A stretch of DNA of 64,000 nt from positions 124,001 through 188,000 of the forward strand of contig NZ_QRAN01000008.1 of assembly GCF_003457605.1 (NCBI RefSeq). Direction: 5' to 3'. This DNA is from Seongchinamella sediminis. Its GTDB lineage: Bacteria > Pseudomonadota > Gammaproteobacteria > Pseudomonadales > Halieaceae. A program made the position numbers and the translations under genes. Shown piece by piece: positions 63,405 through 64,000 of this stretch. A model generated the notes under the pieces. It had not been told where the DNA came from. It worked only from the letters and a program-made list of their open reading frames with translations, and made no database searches. Every line of letters begins with the position of its first letter. Within the stretch, counting starts at the first letter, position 1.

Positions 63405-64000
63405 CCCGCAGTTTTTTCGTTACCGGCACCGACACCGAGGTCGGTAAAACCGCCGTCAGTTGCGCCCTGCTGGAAGCGGCCGCCAGCGCCGGCCTCAGCA
63501 CCGCCGCGGTGAAGCCGGTGGCAGCCGGCTGCGATGAACGCGGCCACAATGAGGACGCCCTGCAGCTGATGGCGAGCATGACCGCGGCGCTGGACTACGC
63601 GCAGGTCAACCCGGTGGCGCTGCAGCCCGCTATTGCCCCGCACATTGCCGCCGCCCAGGCGGGTCGCAGCCTGCAGGCCTCACGGCTGGCGGGGCTGTGC
63701 CGCGGAGTGATGAGCGCCGGCGCCGACCTGGTGCTGATCGAGGGCGCCGGTGGCTGGCGCGTGCCGCTGTCCCCGCGGGAGACCCTGGCGGACCTGGCGC
63801 GGGAGCTGGGGGTGGGGGTGATTCTGGTGGTGGGCATGCGCCTGGGCTGCATCAATCACGCCCTGCTGACCGCCGAGGCGGTGCGCCGGGACGGCCTGCC
63901 GCTGGCCGGCTGGGTGGCCAACCAGCCCGGCGCGCGCATGAGCTGCCATCCGGAAAACCTGGACACATTGCAGCGCCTGTTGCCTGCGCCGTTCCTCGGG
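63401..64000 (+). CDS. bioD: Dethiobiotin synthetase (3' end cut by window edge)
   Basis: The first 200 codons of an ATP-dependent carboxylase-like enzyme that closes the ureido ring of dethiobiotin. The P-loop FVTGTDTEVGKTAVS is at residues 6-20, and EGAGGWRVPLS at about 111-121 matches the family. ATG overlaps the bioHC stop by four bases. The reading frame is open to the window edge. Confidence 0.95.
   Translation, partial: MTRSFFVTGTDTEVGKTAVSCALLEAAASAGLSTAAVKPVAAGCDERGHNEDALQLMASMTAALDYAQVNPVALQPAIAPHIAAAQAGRSLQASRLAGLCRGVMSAGADLVLIEGAGGWRVPLSPRETLADLARELGVGVILVVGMRLGCINHALLTAEAVRRDGLPLAGWVANQPGARMSCHPENLDTLQRLLPAPFLG

Overview
The window is about 64 kb of GC-rich (roughly two-thirds G+C), densely packed chromosomal DNA. 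The genes point to a marine-type gammaproteobacterium, most likely of the Halieaceae/Cellvibrionales group. This placement is inferred from gene order (glnE-waaF-waaC-waaG-waaP as in Pseudomonas; tolC divergent from yqiB-cpdA-parE as in enterics), a fused BioH-BioC protein, and two large TonB-dependent receptors. I saw no tRNA, rRNA, prophage, insertion sequence or CRISPR array. Both window edges cut genes: a phosphate transporter on the left and bioD on the right.

Layout. 1-1.7 kb: Pit phosphate transporter and its DUF47 partner. 1.8-6.5 kb: a lone GspE/PilB-type ATPase and glnE. 6.5-15.1 kb: an LPS inner-core operon (waaF, waaC, waaG, waaP and a second kinase) followed by two sulfotransferases, a third WaaP-like kinase and a polytopic membrane protein. 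15.2-18.6 kb: dTDP-rhamnose synthesis, split into convergent rmlDB and rmlCA pairs. 18.8-21.9 kb: a three-gene operon (GT4 glycosyltransferase, methyltransferase, alpha/alpha-barrel protein). 22.4-28 kb: a methyltransferase, hldE, two oxidoreductases and waaA. 28-33 kb: tolC, yqiB, cpdA, parE. 33-35.7 kb: an arsenic operon (arsR-arsC-acr3-arsH) with a clear palindromic operator. 35.8-39.7 kb: YceI, MarC, a lipoprotein and a methyltransferase. 39.9-46.7 kb: a TonB-like protein, a TPR-sulfotransferase, a 2-oxoglutarate oxygenase and a TonB-dependent receptor. 46.9-52.1 kb: a FecI-FecR-receptor unit. 52.1-54.9 kb: serA divergent from a D-2-hydroxyglutarate dehydrogenase-like gene. 55.4-64 kb: srkA, modCBA and comF on the minus strand, divergent from bioB-bioF-bioHC-bioD.

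How it fits together. About a third of the window builds the cell surface: heptose (hldE), Kdo transfer (waaA), core heptosylation and phosphorylation, rhamnose donor, and probably sulfation. Another block handles TonB-dependent uptake.

The most unusual signals are not ordinary genes. (1) Two convergent intergenic gaps (about 21.94-22.34 kb and 54.92-55.24 kb) each hold a pair of oppositely oriented palindromic elements of 97-140 bp. They share a core of about 65 bp, but their long outer stems differ from copy to copy while remaining self-complementary. (2) Two genes, the GT4 at 18822 and the TPR-sulfotransferase at 41239, have no ATG, GTG or TTG upstream of clearly coding sequence. Both have an ATC at ideal distance from a strong Shine-Dalgarno sequence. 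(3) A common dispersed palindrome appears to have supplied the first codons of arsH.
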